A stretch of DNA of 37,734 bases from Candidatus Nanopelagicales bacterium (GCA_025351185.1 JANXWJ010000123.1:1-37734), one strand, 5' to 3'. Positions 24,759 to 34,742 are shown, counted from the first letter of the stretch. The notes: a model not told the origin generated them from the letters alone. Translations and numbers: made by a program.

Positions 24759-25214
24759 GTGGCTCAGGTCAGCATCACCGCGGTGTCCCGCTCGGACTTC
24801 GGCAAGGGCGCGGCCCGTCGGACCCGCCGCGAGGGACGCGTCCCCGCGGTCGTCTACGGGCAGGGCAAGGAGCCGCAGCATGTCTCCCTCCCCACGCACG
24901 AGCTCACCCTCGCGCTGCGTCACCCGGGCCTCGTGCTCGAGGTCACCATCGAGGGCAAGACCTTCCTGGTCGCCCCGCGCGACGTGCAGCGCGACCCCGT
25001 CCGCCGCATCCTCGAGCACATCGACCTCGTTCTCATCACGGCCGCTGAGGCCACCGAGCGCGTCGAGGCCGGTATCGCCGCCGAGGCTGCTGCTGAGGCT
25101 GCTCACGAGGCTGAGCGCGTGGCGGCACTCGATGCGCCCGACATGGACCTCGAGCTGCACAACGAGGCCGACGGCATCGAGGTCAGCCCCGAGCCCGCCG
25201 AGGCCGAGGCCTGA
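24759..25214 (+). CDS. rplY: 50S ribosomal protein L25/Ctc-like, lacking the C-terminal beta domain
   Basis: 151 residues. The N-terminal L25 domain that binds 5S rRNA is complete (about 1-92: SDFGKGAARRTRREGRVPAV, YGQGKEPQHVSL, VQRDPVRRILEHIDLVLI). Actinobacterial homologues are usually about 190-220 residues with a TL5/Ctc beta domain. Here the rest is an Ala/Glu-rich helix-forming tail (about 93-151, with EAGIAAEAAAEAAHEAERVA). The AGGAG at 5-nt spacing fixes GTG 24759. It lies between prs and pth as in mycobacteria, separated from pth by the minus-strand sulfur operon. A strong terminator follows. Confidence 0.9.
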   Translation: MAQVSITAVSRSDFGKGAARRTRREGRVPAVVYGQGKEPQHVSLPTHELTLALRHPGLVLEVTIEGKTFLVAPRDVQRDPVRRILEHIDLVLITAAEATERVEAGIAAEAAAEAAHEAERVAALDAPDMDLELHNEADGIEVSPEPAEAEA

Positions 25215-25327
25215 TCGGTCGTCGCCTCACGGCCGACGACCAGCTCGACCGGCTCGACTGACCACCAGCTCGATCGACGAAGGTCACCGCGCACCGCGTG
25301 CCGCGCGTGGCCGGAAGCGAACACCAC

Positions 25328-25362
25328 GACGGAGCCCGTTCCCCCGAGGGACGGGCTCCGTC
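25328..25362. terminator. Strong hairpin terminator after rplY
   Basis: gacggagcccgt (25328-25339) pairs perfectly with acgggctccgtc (25351-25362), and an inner CCC/GGG extends the stem past a one-base bulge. The sequence ttcgttc follows. It lies between convergent genes; a weaker hairpin, tggcag/ctgcca (25420-25438), could serve the opposite strand. Confidence 0.8.
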
Positions 25363-25474
25363 GTTCGTTCACCTCACCGACCGCGCCTGCCCGGAGCAGG
25401 GGGTGTAGGAGCCGGGTGCTGGCAGTGCTGCTCTGCCACGGTGGGCTCGTGGCGGACCACGCCCTCCGCCGTGA

Positions 25475-26005
<531 letters not shown>

Positions 26006-26067
26006 GGGAACACGTCCTTGCAGAGTGGGGAGGTGCGGGTAGGCGTACGGCGACAGCGGGTCGCGGC

Positions 26068-26382
26068 TCAGACGCAACCGGCCGGCTTGGGCAGCCCGGC
26101 GATGTAGGCCATCTTCTTGGCGGGCTTCTTCGGGAAGAGCGCGAAGAGGCCTTTGGTGTCGAATCCACCGACCGTCGCGACGCGCCGCAGGGTCGGGGTG
26201 TGTCCCTCGGACGTGAAGTCCGCGCGCATGAAGCGGATCGGGCCCCACGCGTCATCGGACATCTCGATGCCGATGGCGGAGGCGAGGGACGCGGCGAGGG
26301 TCTCGTCCCACTCGTCGTAGACGGTCATGAAGCCTTCGTCGTCGACGTGGATCTCGTGGCCGTCGATGGTGGTGACAGGCAT
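26068..26382 (-). CDS. TusE/DsrC-family sulfur relay protein
   Basis: 104 residues. The C-terminal arm IAGLPKPAGCV ends with the penultimate cysteine (Cys103), which carries persulfide in DsrC/TusE. The second cysteine of true DsrC, 11 residues earlier, is Ala92 here, so it cannot form the intramolecular trisulfide of dissimilatory sulfite reduction and is TusE-like in redox make-up. Cytoplasmic. GAGGAG at 8 nt supports ATG 26382. It stands between the sulfide:quinone oxidoreductase and the DsrE2-like gene, so a relay of sulfane sulfur from sulfide oxidation is the simplest reading. No tRNA-thiolation genes are adjacent. Confidence 0.88.
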   Translation of the reverse strand: MPVTTIDGHEIHVDDEGFMTVYDEWDETLAASLASAIGIEMSDDAWGPIRFMRADFTSEGHTPTLRRVATVGGFDTKGLFALFPKKPAKKMAYIAGLPKPAGCV

Positions 26383-26419
26383 GGCGTGCTCTCCTCGAGC
26401 TGCAGGGACTGGGTAGGGA

Positions 26420-27676
26420 TCAGGACACTGACGACGTGGCGACCGGCTGGTGCTTGCCGACCATCGACATCTCCGAGCCGATGGGCATCGGCCGTCCCGG
26501 CATGAGGACGTTCCAGTAGGCCCAACGGAACGCGAGCTTGCCCAGGTGGTTGACCTTGGTCTCCTTGAGCAGGCTCATCGGTCCGACACCCGGCACCGGG
26601 AACTTGCCCGGCAGCGGCTCCGTGTCGTAGTTGAAGTCGATGAGCATGGCCTTGCCGTAGCCGGTCTCGATGAAGCAGTTGGCATGCCCGTCGAACGACC
26701 CGGTCATGGGGGAGTCGGCGATGTGCTGGAGGAAGTTCTCCACGAACACCTCGATCTCGAAGTGCGCCACCGAGCCGGCCTTCGACGCCGGGATGTCGTT
26801 GGCGTCACCGAGGGCGAAGATCGTGTCGTACTTCTTCGACAGCAGGGTGTGCTTGTCGACGGGCACGAGGTTGAGCTCGTTGCCGAGCCCGGATCGTGCG
26901 ACGTAGTCAGCACCCATGTTGAGCGGCACGGTGACGAGGAGGTCATAGCGGATCTCCCGCTCGTCGAAGGACACGATCGCCTTGGCCTCGGTGTCGACAC
27001 GCTCGAGCATGAAGTCGGGCTCGAGGGTGATGCCCCGGTCGGAGAGCAGGTGCCCGAAGCGCTCGGAGCAGATCGGCTTGGTGAAGGCCGACGACAGCGG
27101 TGTCACGTAGGTGATCTCGACCTTGTCGCGCAAGCCGTGCTTGGTGAACCACGCCTCCGCGAGGAACGCGAACTCCAGAGGAGCCACCGGACACTTGATG
27201 GGCATCTCGACGACCTCGACGACGAGGCGCCCGCCCTTCCAGTCCTTGAGCTTGGCGGCGAGCGCGGTCGCGCCTTCGTGGGTGTAGAAGTCGAAGACGT
27301 CGTGATACCACGAGCCCTCGTCGTCCATTCCCGGGGTCTGGTCCGGTCGCGGCGTGACACCCGTGGCGATGACGAGCTGGTCATAGGGCAGCACCGTGCC
27401 GTCGACAAGAGAGACCGTGCGAGCCTCGGGGTCGACGCGGTCGATGTCGCCGTAGACCAGAGGGATGGCGTCGCTGATGAACGCGCGCCGCGACTTCGTC
27501 ACCTCGTCGGGGGTGTAGGTCCCGAAGGGGATGAACAGATAGCCCGGTTGGTAGTGGTGGGCGTCGTCGCGGTCGACGACCGTGATGCTCCACTCCGCCG
27601 TGTCGAGGCGTTTGCGCAGCTTGTTGGCGGTGATGGTCCCGGCGGTCCCGCCGCCCAGGATGACGAGGTTGCGCAT
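26420..27676 (-). CDS. sqr: Sulfide:quinone oxidoreductase-like FAD protein
   Basis: 418 residues. The FAD motif is [16 protein letters not shown] (about 5-20), then [19 protein letters not shown], the second nucleotide motif [12 protein letters not shown], and the FAD-closing segment [11 protein letters not shown]. Cysteines stand at 162 ([11 protein letters not shown]), 203 (KPICSERF) and 334 ([10 protein letters not shown]); 162 and 334 match the redox pair of SQR. C-terminal amphipathic, aromatic-rich residues ([13 protein letters not shown]) would dock to the membrane. It oxidises sulfide and reduces quinone, releasing sulfane sulfur. Start: ATG 27676 has GAGGAG at 5 nt. First gene of the operon. 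Confidence 0.87.
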   Translation of the reverse strand: MRNLVILGGGTAGTITANKLRKRLDTAEWSITVVDRDDAHHYQPGYLFIPFGTYTPDEVTKSRRAFISDAIPLVYGDIDRVDPEARTVSLVDGTVLPYDQLVIATGVTPRPDQTPGMDDEGSWYHDVFDFYTHEGATALAAKLKDWKGGRLVVEVVEMPIKCPVAPLEFAFLAEAWFTKHGLRDKVEITYVTPLSSAFTKPICSERFGHLLSDRGITLEPDFMLERVDTEAKAIVSFDEREIRYDLLVTVPLNMGADYVARSGLGNELNLVPVDKHTLLSKKYDTIFALGDANDIPASKAGSVAHFEIEVFVENFLQHIADSPMTGSFDGHANCFIETGYGKAMLIDFNYDTEPLPGKFPVPGVGPMSLLKETKVNHLGKLAFRWAYWNVLMPGRPMPIGSEMSMVGKHQPVATSSVS

Positions 27677-27835
27677 CGCAACTCCTCGGCCAGGCATCCG
27701 ACCGCGGGCTCGGGGCGGGACTGCCCCAGGGTCGTCGACCGGGCGCCGTGGCCCGTTGGCTCCTACAGCACCAGATCCTGCTCCTGCACATGGCCGTGTT
27801 GCTCGTCGATCCGGCCGATGTGACAGGAGAGACAG

Positions 27836-27851
27836 GAACCCTGGGGGGTAT
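27836..27851 (-). promoter_or_regulatory. CsoR/CstR-type operator upstream of the sulfide-oxidation operon
   Basis: On the minus strand the site reads ATACCCCCCAGGGTTC, one arm exact and the other two bases off the ATACCC-N4-GGGTAT pattern bound by CsoR/CstR (DUF156) repressors. It is 160 bp upstream of sqr. CstR senses persulfide and controls sqr-type genes in Staphylococcus. No such repressor gene is in the window. A direct repeat, ctgtctctcctgtcac, lies next to it. Confidence 0.6.
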
Positions 27852-27914
27852 GCGATCGGGTCCTCGTCAGGTCCGGCGGGCGAACCGTGCGGGCACCCAC
27901 GGCAAGGGTGGGGG

Positions 27915-28508
27915 ATGATCACCCTCGTGAGCACAGACACCGCCCCCTGGCTCGTCGTGGGCCTGGGCAACCCGGGGACGGAGTACGCCGCCACCCGTCA
28001 CAACATCGGCTATCTCGTGGTCGAGGAGCTCGCGGCTCGAGCACGCGGGAAGTTCGCGACGCACAAGCGCACCCGGGCGCACGTGGCCGAGGAGCGCGTG
28101 CAGGGCCACCGCGCGGTGCTCGCCAAGCCGACGACGTACATGAACGAGTCCGGCGGCCCGGTCAAGGGGCTGCTCGACTTCTACAAGGTCCCGCTCGAGC
28201 ACCTCGTCGTGATCCACGACGAGCTCGACATCCCGTTCGCCAGCCTGCGGCTCAAGCTCGGTGGCGGCGACAACGGCCACAACGGGCTCAAGTCGATCCG
28301 GCGCTCGGCCGGCTCCGGTGACTACTTCCGCGTACGGGTCGGGATCGGACGCCCACCCGGGCGGCAGGACCCGGCCGAGTTCGTCCTGAAGCCGTGGTCG
28401 TCGGTCGAGCGCAAGGAGCTCGAGCTGCTCGTCTCCGACGCGGCCGACTCCGTGGAGCTGCTCGTCGCCGAGGGTCTCGAGCGCACACAGAACCGCTACA
28501 ACACATGA
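27915..28508 (+). CDS. pth: Peptidyl-tRNA hydrolase
   Basis: 197 residues. Family motifs: [20 protein letters not shown] with the catalytic His, [30 protein letters not shown] (catalytic Asp) and [12 protein letters not shown]. It recycles peptidyl-tRNA that has dropped off the ribosome. Start: ATG 27915 has AAGGG at 6-nt spacing; GTG 27927 is an alternative, with a GATGAT -10-like box 7 nt before it. The stop overlaps the ATG of the phosphatase gene (ATGA). Confidence 0.93.
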   Translation: MITLVSTDTAPWLVVGLGNPGTEYAATRHNIGYLVVEELAARARGKFATHKRTRAHVAEERVQGHRAVLAKPTTYMNESGGPVKGLLDFYKVPLEHLVVIHDELDIPFASLRLKLGGGDNGHNGLKSIRRSAGSGDYFRVRVGIGRPPGRQDPAEFVLKPWSSVERKELELLVSDAADSVELLVAEGLERTQNRYNT

Positions 28509-29320
28509 GTGCGGTGGATGATCGTGCCGACGCTGAGCTCTCGCGCGACGTCGCGCGCGAGGCGGGCGCGCTGCTCCTCGACGTACGCCGTTCCTTCGGT
28601 GACCTCGAGCACACGGATCGTGATCGCGCGAAGTCCCTGCGCGACACGGCTGATCGCGAGGCGCACCTGCTCATTCTGCGCCGGCTGACAGACGAGCGTC
28701 CCGACGACGTCGTGCTCTCGGAGGAGGGCGTCGACGACGTCGTCCGGTTGTCGGCGCGGCGCGTGTGGATCGTCGACCCGCTCGACGGCACGTGGGAGTA
28801 CGGCCAGGGCCGCGACGACTTCGCCGTGCACATCGCGCTCTGGCACGACGACGGCCGGCTCACCGCAGGCACCGTCGACCTCCCTGCGTCGGGCCGCACC
28901 TACTCCGTGCTCGACGAGGTCCCGTCCTACCCCGGGCTGCCGCTGGACCGCGGCGTACGCATCGTCGTCTCGCGATCGCGGCGTCCGGCCGACCTCGACG
29001 AGGTCATCGCCCACCTCACGTCGCTGATCGCCGAGGAGGGTCACGTCGGCGTGACGGTCGAGGCGATCGCGGTGGGGTCGGTGGGCGCCAAGGCGGCAGA
29101 GATCTTCGCCGGTCGCGCCGAGATCTATCTGCACGACACGGGATTTCGCGACTGGGATCTCGCTGCGCCGCTCGCCGTCGCCGAGCACCGTGGCCTGTGG
29201 TGCTCGTCTCCTGATGGATCCCCGCTGCGTCTCAACCTGCGTCCGCCCGTGCAGCCAGGGGTCGTCATGACCGTCCCCGCCCTCACCAACGCCGTGCGCA
29301 CCGCCCTGCACCTTCCCTGA
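28505..29320 (+). CDS. cysQ: Inositol-monophosphatase-family phosphatase (CysQ-like)
   Basis: 271 residues. The Mg2+-binding motifs are [25 protein letters not shown] and, near the C-terminus, [19 protein letters not shown]. The DGTWEY form and the sulfur-rich neighbourhood favour 3'(2'),5'-bisphosphate nucleotidase (PAP to AMP) over inositol phosphatase, but both activities occur in this family. Coupled to pth by an ATGA overlap. A family A palindrome starts 11 nt after its stop. Confidence 0.85.
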   Translation: MSAVDDRADAELSRDVAREAGALLLDVRRSFGDLEHTDRDRAKSLRDTADREAHLLILRRLTDERPDDVVLSEEGVDDVVRLSARRVWIVDPLDGTWEYGQGRDDFAVHIALWHDDGRLTAGTVDLPASGRTYSVLDEVPSYPGLPLDRGVRIVVSRSRRPADLDEVIAHLTSLIAEEGHVGVTVEAIAVGSVGAKAAEIFAGRAEIYLHDTGFRDWDLAAPLAVAEHRGLWCSSPDGSPLRLNLRPPVQPGVVMTVPALTNAVRTALHLP

Positions 29321-29331
29321 CCCCGAGACCT

Positions 29332-29396
29332 CGCGTGATCTTGGTCGTGTGGTCGTTTCCGGGGGTGTTAAACAGCCATACGACCAAGATCACGCG
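29332..29396. repeat. Palindromic repeat family A, copy 2
   Basis: Arms of 21 nt, 29332-29352 (core gatcttggtcgtgtgg) and 29376-29396, are complementary apart from one G-T, around a 23-nt loop containing ttaaacag. The copy starts just after the cysQ stop (TGA 29318-29320) and ends 25 nt before the mfd -10 box. It is probably the cysQ terminator. Confidence 0.85.
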
Positions 29397-29420
29397 GGTG
29401 GCGGTGGGCTGGGAGGGACG

Positions 29421-29472
29421 TAGAATCATCGTGGCGCTGCACGCCGACCCCGCCCTCTCACGAGGTGCGGGG
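29421..29472 (+). promoter_or_regulatory. mfd promoter and leader hairpin
   Basis: TAGAAT (29421-29426) is a good -10. Transcription from about 29433 gives a leader of about 105 nt. CCCCGCCCTC (29448-29457) pairs with GAGGTGCGGGG (29462-29472) around a 4-nt loop, with one bulged T. GGAAGG (29525-29530) is the Shine-Dalgarno of ATG 29538. Confidence 0.5.
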
Positions 29473-29537
29473 CTCTCGTCGTGCTGCTGCCCTCGCAGAT
29501 CGAGCTCACCAGCCACCGCCCACCGGAAGGCACTTGC

Positions 29538-32500
29538 ATGGCGCCCACGCTGCACGGACTCCTCGACGCGGTCGTCGCCGAGCCTGCTGTCGCCGAGGCC
29601 GTACGCCGGGCCCGCCTGACCGGCACCGTGCACGCCACCGAGGCGCTGGACCTCACGGCCTCGTCGGCGCTCTACCCGCTCGTCGTCGGCGCCGTCGCAG
29701 CCGAGCAGGTCGCGGGTCGGGTCGTGCTCGCCGTCACCGCTACAGCGCGTGAGGCGGAGGATCTGGCCGCAGCACTCGAGAGCATGCTGCCGGCGGACGT
29801 CGTCGCGGAGTTCCCCGCGTGGGAGACGCTGCCGCACGAACGGCTCAGCCCGTCGAGCGACACGGTCGGTCGCCGCCTCGGAGTGCTGCGTCGCCTGACC
29901 CACCCCGACGACGCCGAGCCCGGCCCGGTGCGCGTGCTCGTGGCGCCGATCCGCGCGGTGCTCCAGCCGCTGGTGAGGGGCCTCGGCGATCTCGAGCCGG
30001 TGCAGGTGCACCAGGGCGCCGACGTGTCGATGGACGACCTCGTACGCCGCCTCGCCGGAGCGGCCTACACGCGCACCGACCTCGTCGACAAGCGCGGGCA
30101 GTTCGCCGTCCGCGGCGGCATCCTCGATGTCTTCCCGCCCACGGAGGAGCACCCCGTGCGCCTCGAGTTCTGGGGCGACACGGTCGAGGAGATCCGCTAT
30201 TTCAAGGTCGTCGACCAGCGCTCGCTCGAGGTGGCCGAGCACGGGTTGTGGGCGCCGCCGTGCCGTGAGCTGCTGCTCACCGACGAGGTGCGGGCACGCG
30301 CCAAGGCGCTGATCACCGACCACCCCGAGCTCATCGACATCCTCGACAAGCTCGCAGACGGCACCGGCGTGGAAGGCATGGAGGCGCTGGCTCCGGTGCT
30401 CGCCGACGGCATGGAGCTGCTCGTCGACCTGCTTCCCGAGGGCTCGCTCGTCGTGGTGTGCGATCCCGAGCGTGTGCGTACGCGAGCGCACGATCTGGTC
30501 GCCACGAGCCAGGAGTTCCTCGAGGCGTCGTGGCACAACGCGGCCGCCGGCAACGTCACGCCGATCGACCTGCAGGCAGCGGCCTACCGCTCCGTGGGCG
30601 ACGTGCGCCAGGCCGCGCTCGAGCGGCTCATCCCGTGGTGGGGGGTGTCGCCGTTCGGTGGCGACATGTCCGAGCACGACCTCGTCTCGCTCGATCCCGA
30701 CGCCATCGACCGGCTGTCGCCGGACGTGCGCGCCGCCGAGGCCTATCGCGGGGAGACGTCGCGCGCGTTCGCGCAGATGTCGGAGTGGCTGCGTGACCGG
30801 TGGTCGGTCGTGCTCGTCACTGCTGGGCACGGCACCGCTGAGCGCGTCGCCGAGTCTGCTCGGTCCGAAGGCCTCGCCGTGCGGCTGGTCGAGAGCCTCG
30901 ACAGCCCGCCGGAGCCGGGTGTCGTCTCGGTCGTCACGGGTGGGCTCGAGCACGGTTTCGTCGCTCCTGGCCTGCGGCTCGCGGTGCTCACCGAGACCGA
31001 TCTGATCGGCCAGAAGTCGACCACGCGCGACACCCGCCGGATGCCGACGCGACGCCGCCAGACCATCGACCCGCTGCAGCTCAAGACCGATGACTACGTC
31101 GTCCACGAGCAGCACGGAGTGGGCAAGTACGTCGAGATGGTGCAGCGCACCGTCGCCGGTGCCACGCGTGAATACCTCGTCGTGGAGTACGCCCCCGCGA
31201 AGCGCGGGCAACCGGGTGACCGCCTCTACGTCCCCACCGACCAGCTCGACCAGGTCACGCGCTACGTCGGCGGCGAGTCGCCGTCGCTGCACCGGCTCGG
31301 CGGTTCGGACTGGACCAAGACGAAGGCCAAGGCGCGCAGGGCCGTCCGGCAGATCGCCGGCGAGCTGATCCGCCTCTATGCGGCTCGTATGTCGAGCAAG
31401 GGATTCGCGTTCTCCGCCGACACCGTGTGGCAGCGCGAGCTCGAGGATGCCTTCCCCTACAACGAGACGCCCGACCAGCTCTCGTGCATCGACGAGGTCA
31501 AGTCCGACATGGAGAACCTCGTCCCCATGGACCGCCTCATCTGCGGCGACGTGGGCTACGGCAAGACCGAGATCGCCGTACGCGCTGCCTTCAAGGCGGT
31601 GCAGGACGGCAAGCAGGTCGCCATCCTGGTGCCCACGACTCTCCTTGTGCAGCAGCACATGTCGACGTTCTCGGAGAGGTACGCCGCCTTCCCCGTCAAG
31701 GTCGCCGCACTGTCGCGCTTCCAGACCGACAAGGAGGCGAAGGCGGTCATCGAGGGCATCGTCGAGGGCTCCATCGACGTCGTCATCGGCACCCACCGGC
31801 TCTTCAGCAGCGAGGTGCGCTTCAAGGACCTCGGCCTCGTCATCGTCGACGAGGAGCAGCGCTTCGGCGTGGAGCACAAGGAGCATCTCAAGGCGTTGCG
31901 CACCAACGTCGACTTCCTCACCATGTCGGCGACGCCGATCCCGCGCACGCTCGAGATGGCCGTCACCGGCATCCGCGAGATGTCGACGATCCAGACCCCG
32001 CCGGAGGAGCGGCACCCGGTGCTCACGTTCGTCGGCCCGTACGAGGAGCGTCAGGTCGCCGCCGCGATCCGCCGCGAGCTGCTCCGCGACGGTCAGGTCT
32101 TCTTCGTGCACAACCGGGTCGAGTCGATCGACCGGGTCGCGCACAAGATCCGCGAGCTCGTGCCCGAAGCCCGGGTGCAGACAGCGCACGGTCAGATGAA
32201 CGAGCACGTACTCGAGCAGGTCATCGTCGACTTCTGGGAGAAGGAGTTCGACGTGCTCGTCTCGACGACGATCATCGAGAGCGGTCTCGACATCCCGAAT
32301 GCCAACACCCTCATCCTCGACCGCGCCGACATGTTCGGGCTCTCGCAGCTGCACCAGCTGCGCGGTCGGGTCGGGCGCAGCCGTGAGCGCGGCTATGCCT
32401 ACTTCCTCTATCCGCCCGAGAAGCCGCTGACCGAGACGGCGCACGACCGGCTCGCGACGATCGCCGCCAACACCGATCTCGGTTCAGGCATGGCGGTCGC

Positions 32501-33122
32501 GATGAAGGACCTCGAGATCCGTGGTGCGGGCAACCTGCTCGGCGGCGAGCAGAGCGGTCACATCGCCGACGTCGGCTTCGACCTCTACGTACGTCTCGTC
32601 GGGGAAGCCGTGGCCGAGTACCGCCAGGGCGGGTCGGGTGCGGCTGAGGAGCTCGGTGACATCAAGGTCGAGATCCCGATCGACGCTCACATCCCGCACG
32701 ACTACGTCGCGGAGGAGCGACTGCGCCTCGAGGCCTACAAGCGCCTCGCCGCCTCCGTCACCGCCGAGGACGTGATCGGGGTCGAGGAGGAGCTGCTCGA
32801 CCGCTACGGCCAGCTCCCGGAGCCGGTCGCCAACCTGCTGGCCGTCGCGCGCTTCCGGATCCACGCGCGCCGGGTGGGCGTGACCGAGGTGGTCGCGCAG
32901 GGCAGCTTCATCCGGCTCACGCCGGTCGAGCTCCCCGATTCCCGTGCGATGCGCCTCGCGCGGCTCTACCCGGGAAGCCTCATCAAGCCGGCGACCCGTA
33001 CGATCCTCGTGCCGCGTCCGATGACCGCCCGCGTGGGCGGACAGCCGGTCCGCGACACCGCCCTGCTCGACTGGCTGCGCGACCTCGCGGACGCCGTGCT
33101 CGTCGAGACGGTGACCGCCTGA
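29538..33122 (+). CDS. mfd: Transcription-repair coupling factor
   Basis: 1194 residues. The UvrB-like N-terminal module (about 1-330) includes FPAWETLPHERLSPS, KRGQFAVRGGILDVFPP and the FWGDTVEEIRYF segment. The RNA-polymerase-interacting domain begins at about 515 (DYVVHEQHGVGKYVEM). The RecG-like translocase has Walker A GDVGYGKTEIAVRAA (about 670), DEEQRFGVEHKE (about 770) and SATPIPRTLEMA. The C-terminal TRCF domain (about 1000-1150) closes the protein. It removes stalled RNA polymerase and recruits UvrA. Start: ATG 29538 has GGAAGG at 7 nt; GTG 29481 is in frame but non-homologous. Followed by a lipoprotein gene 19 nt later. Confidence 0.96.
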   Translation: MAPTLHGLLDAVVAEPAVAEAVRRARLTGTVHATEALDLTASSALYPLVVGAVAAEQVAGRVVLAVTATAREAEDLAAALESMLPADVVAEFPAWETLPHERLSPSSDTVGRRLGVLRRLTHPDDAEPGPVRVLVAPIRAVLQPLVRGLGDLEPVQVHQGADVSMDDLVRRLAGAAYTRTDLVDKRGQFAVRGGILDVFPPTEEHPVRLEFWGDTVEEIRYFKVVDQRSLEVAEHGLWAPPCRELLLTDEVRARAKALITDHPELIDILDKLADGTGVEGMEALAPVLADGMELLVDLLPEGSLVVVCDPERVRTRAHDLVATSQEFLEASWHNAAAGNVTPIDLQAAAYRSVGDVRQAALERLIPWWGVSPFGGDMSEHDLVSLDPDAIDRLSPDVRAAEAYRGETSRAFAQMSEWLRDRWSVVLVTAGHGTAERVAESARSEGLAVRLVESLDSPPEPGVVSVVTGGLEHGFVAPGLRLAVLTETDLIGQKSTTRDTRRMPTRRRQTIDPLQLKTDDYVVHEQHGVGKYVEMVQRTVAGATREYLVVEYAPAKRGQPGDRLYVPTDQLDQVTRYVGGESPSLHRLGGSDWTKTKAKARRAVRQIAGELIRLYAARMSSKGFAFSADTVWQRELEDAFPYNETPDQLSCIDEVKSDMENLVPMDRLICGDVGYGKTEIAVRAAFKAVQDGKQVAILVPTTLLVQQHMSTFSERYAAFPVKVAALSRFQTDKEAKAVIEGIVEGSIDVVIGTHRLFSSEVRFKDLGLVIVDEEQRFGVEHKEHLKALRTNVDFLTMSATPIPRTLEMAVTGIREMSTIQTPPEERHPVLTFVGPYEERQVAAAIRRELLRDGQVFFVHNRVESIDRVAHKIRELVPEARVQTAHGQMNEHVLEQVIVDFWEKEFDVLVSTTIIESGLDIPNANTLILDRADMFGLSQLHQLRGRVGRSRERGYAYFLYPPEKPLTETAHDRLATIAANTDLGSGMAVAMKDLEIRGAGNLLGGEQSGHIADVGFDLYVRLVGEAVAEYRQGGSGAAEELGDIKVEIPIDAHIPHDYVAEERLRLEAYKRLAASVTAEDVIGVEEELLDRYGQLPEPVANLLAVARFRIHARRVGVTEVVAQGSFIRLTPVELPDSRAMRLARLYPGSLIKPATRTILVPRPMTARVGGQPVRDTALLDWLRDLADAVLVETVTA

Positions 33123-33141
33123 TGACCCGAGAGGCCCGCCC

Positions 33142-33780
33142 GTGAAGCCCACCCGCCGTATCGCCCTCGCCGCAACGGCTGCTGTCGTGGTCCTCGCCCT
33201 CAGCGGCTGCGGCAACCAGGCAGGCGCTGCCTCCGTCATCGGTGGCACGAGCGTCCGGGACTCCGAGGTGGTGACCGCGGTCGAAGGCGTCCGCACCGCG
33301 GCCGGCTCGGCGAACTCCGCAGCACTCGACCAGTCCGCAATCACCCGCGCGACCGTCAACCGGCTCACCCGCCACATCCTGCTCGACGAGGCGGCAGCCC
33401 GTCAGGGCATCGTGGTCACGAAGGCACAGGTCGACGACCTCATCGCGTCGACCATCAAGGACGGGTTTGCGGGTGACCCGGTGAAGTTCCAGCAGGCGCT
33501 GGCCACCAAGTCCTATGTCCCCACGAGCGACATCAGCCAGTTCGCCCACGACGTCCTCGTGACGCAGGAGCTCACCAAGAAGCTCGCGCCAGGGGGCGAC
33601 GCCGTGGCGCAGTCGGAGAAGCTCAACGCCTACCTCGGCCCGCTGGGCCAGGAGATGGGCGTCGAGATCGCACCTCGCTTCGGCACCTGGTCGTTCAAGG
33701 CCAGCACCATCGGTGAATTGCCCAACGACCTCACCCTGGCCCCGTCGCAGGCCGCGACGGCCGCGGCCACCACGCCGTAG
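33142..33780 (+). CDS. SurA-N-like lipoprotein
   Basis: 212 residues. The signal peptide RRIALAATAAVVVLALSGC ends in a lipobox (Cys at about 23), so it is anchored outside the membrane. The rest resembles the N-terminal chaperone domain of SurA/PrsA-like foldases (INRLTRHILLDEAAARQGI-like pattern, then VTKAQVDDLIAS). No parvulin PPIase domain follows, and the protein ends in an Ala/Thr tail. It may help fold exported proteins; that is family inference. Start: GTG 33142 has GAGAGG 7 nt upstream. The same type of gene lies between mfd and mazG in related actinobacteria. Confidence 0.85.
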   Translation: MKPTRRIALAATAAVVVLALSGCGNQAGAASVIGGTSVRDSEVVTAVEGVRTAAGSANSAALDQSAITRATVNRLTRHILLDEAAARQGIVVTKAQVDDLIASTIKDGFAGDPVKFQQALATKSYVPTSDISQFAHDVLVTQELTKKLAPGGDAVAQSEKLNAYLGPLGQEMGVEIAPRFGTWSFKASTIGELPNDLTLAPSQAATAAATTP

Positions 33781-33800
33781 CCGTCGTCGAGGTCATCCCT

Positions 33801-34742
33801 GTGCCGGGTCGTCTCGTGCTGCTCGCGACGACGCCGCGCGTCGCGCCGGGACTGCTCACCGGTGCTGCCTGGGCGCTGCTGCGCGACGCCGACGAGGTGC
33901 TGTGTGCCCACGCTAGGCATCCGCTGCTGCCCGAGATGGCCGCCATCGACCTGGCCGCTCGTGCCGTCGAGGGGTCGTTCTCGGATGTGGTTGTCGCAGA
34001 GGGTCTCTCGGTCTGGTTACTCGAGCCGGGAGAGGTGCCCGACGACGTCGCCTTCGAGGTGGTGCACGGGTCGAGCGACCTCCCGGGAGCGCACCTGCTC
34101 GACCTCGTGGCGGTCATGGATCGACTGCGCTCACCGGGCGGCTGCCCGTGGGATGCGAAGCAGACGCACGAGTCGCTCGTGGAATACCTCGTCGAGGAGG
34201 CCTACGAAGCGGTCGAGGCGATCGAGACCGCCGACGACGACGAGCTGCGCGAGGAGCTCGGTGACGTACTCCTGCAGGTGATGTTCCACGCCCGCATCGC
34301 GCAGGAGCACGACGCGCCCTGGGACATCGACGACGTGGCCGACGGCATCACGCGCAAGCTGATCAGGCGGCACCCGCACGTGTTCGCCGACGGCGACGCA
34401 TCGACCGCGGAGCAGGTCGAGGCCAGCTGGAAGGCGCTCAAGGCCGCCGAGAAGGGCCGCGAGTCGGTCACCGACGGCATCCCGACAGCGCTGCCCGCAC
34501 TCGTGCTGGCCGCGAAGCTGCTGCGTCGGTCCGCCGACGTCGCCGACGTCGACTGGCTCGCGCCCGAGGTCGACGAGGCGGTCGAACGCGCCCTTGTGGC
34601 CGTCGACGGTGACGTCGGCGATCTCCTCCTGGCACTCGTCGACCGCCTGGGCTCCACTGATCTCGACGCCGAGCAGGAGCTGCGCGCCTCGATCCGCACC
34701 TTCCGAGCCGCCGTCCGCCGCGCCGAAGGCCTCACCCCCTGA
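33801..34742 (+). CDS. mazG: Nucleoside triphosphate pyrophosphohydrolase
   Basis: 313 residues. The all-alpha MazG domain lies at about 90-200 with the metal site EEAYEAVEAIE ... EELGDVLLQVMFHA and the preceding RLRSPGGCPWDAKQTHESL. The first 85 residues are a non-catalytic alpha/beta-like region, as in mycobacterial MazG. The C-terminal part (about 220-313) resembles the second, weakly conserved MazG half (LVLAAKLLRRSADV). It hydrolyses NTPs, including damaged ones, to NMP and pyrophosphate. Start: GTG 33801 gives the mycobacterial-type N-terminus but has no clear Shine-Dalgarno. The TGA is directly followed by a family B repeat. Confidence 0.92.
   Translation: MPGRLVLLATTPRVAPGLLTGAAWALLRDADEVLCAHARHPLLPEMAAIDLAARAVEGSFSDVVVAEGLSVWLLEPGEVPDDVAFEVVHGSSDLPGAHLLDLVAVMDRLRSPGGCPWDAKQTHESLVEYLVEEAYEAVEAIETADDDELREELGDVLLQVMFHARIAQEHDAPWDIDDVADGITRKLIRRHPHVFADGDASTAEQVEASWKALKAAEKGRESVTDGIPTALPALVLAAKLLRRSADVADVDWLAPEVDEAVERALVAVDGDVGDLLLALVDRLGSTDLDAEQELRASIRTFRAAVRRAEGLTP

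Noticed and set aside
29283-32444. Open frame of about 1050 codons on the minus strand opposite mfd
   Set aside because: It is a by-product of high GC in mfd: no family motifs, Arg/His/Val-rich composition, and no Shine-Dalgarno or -10 box.
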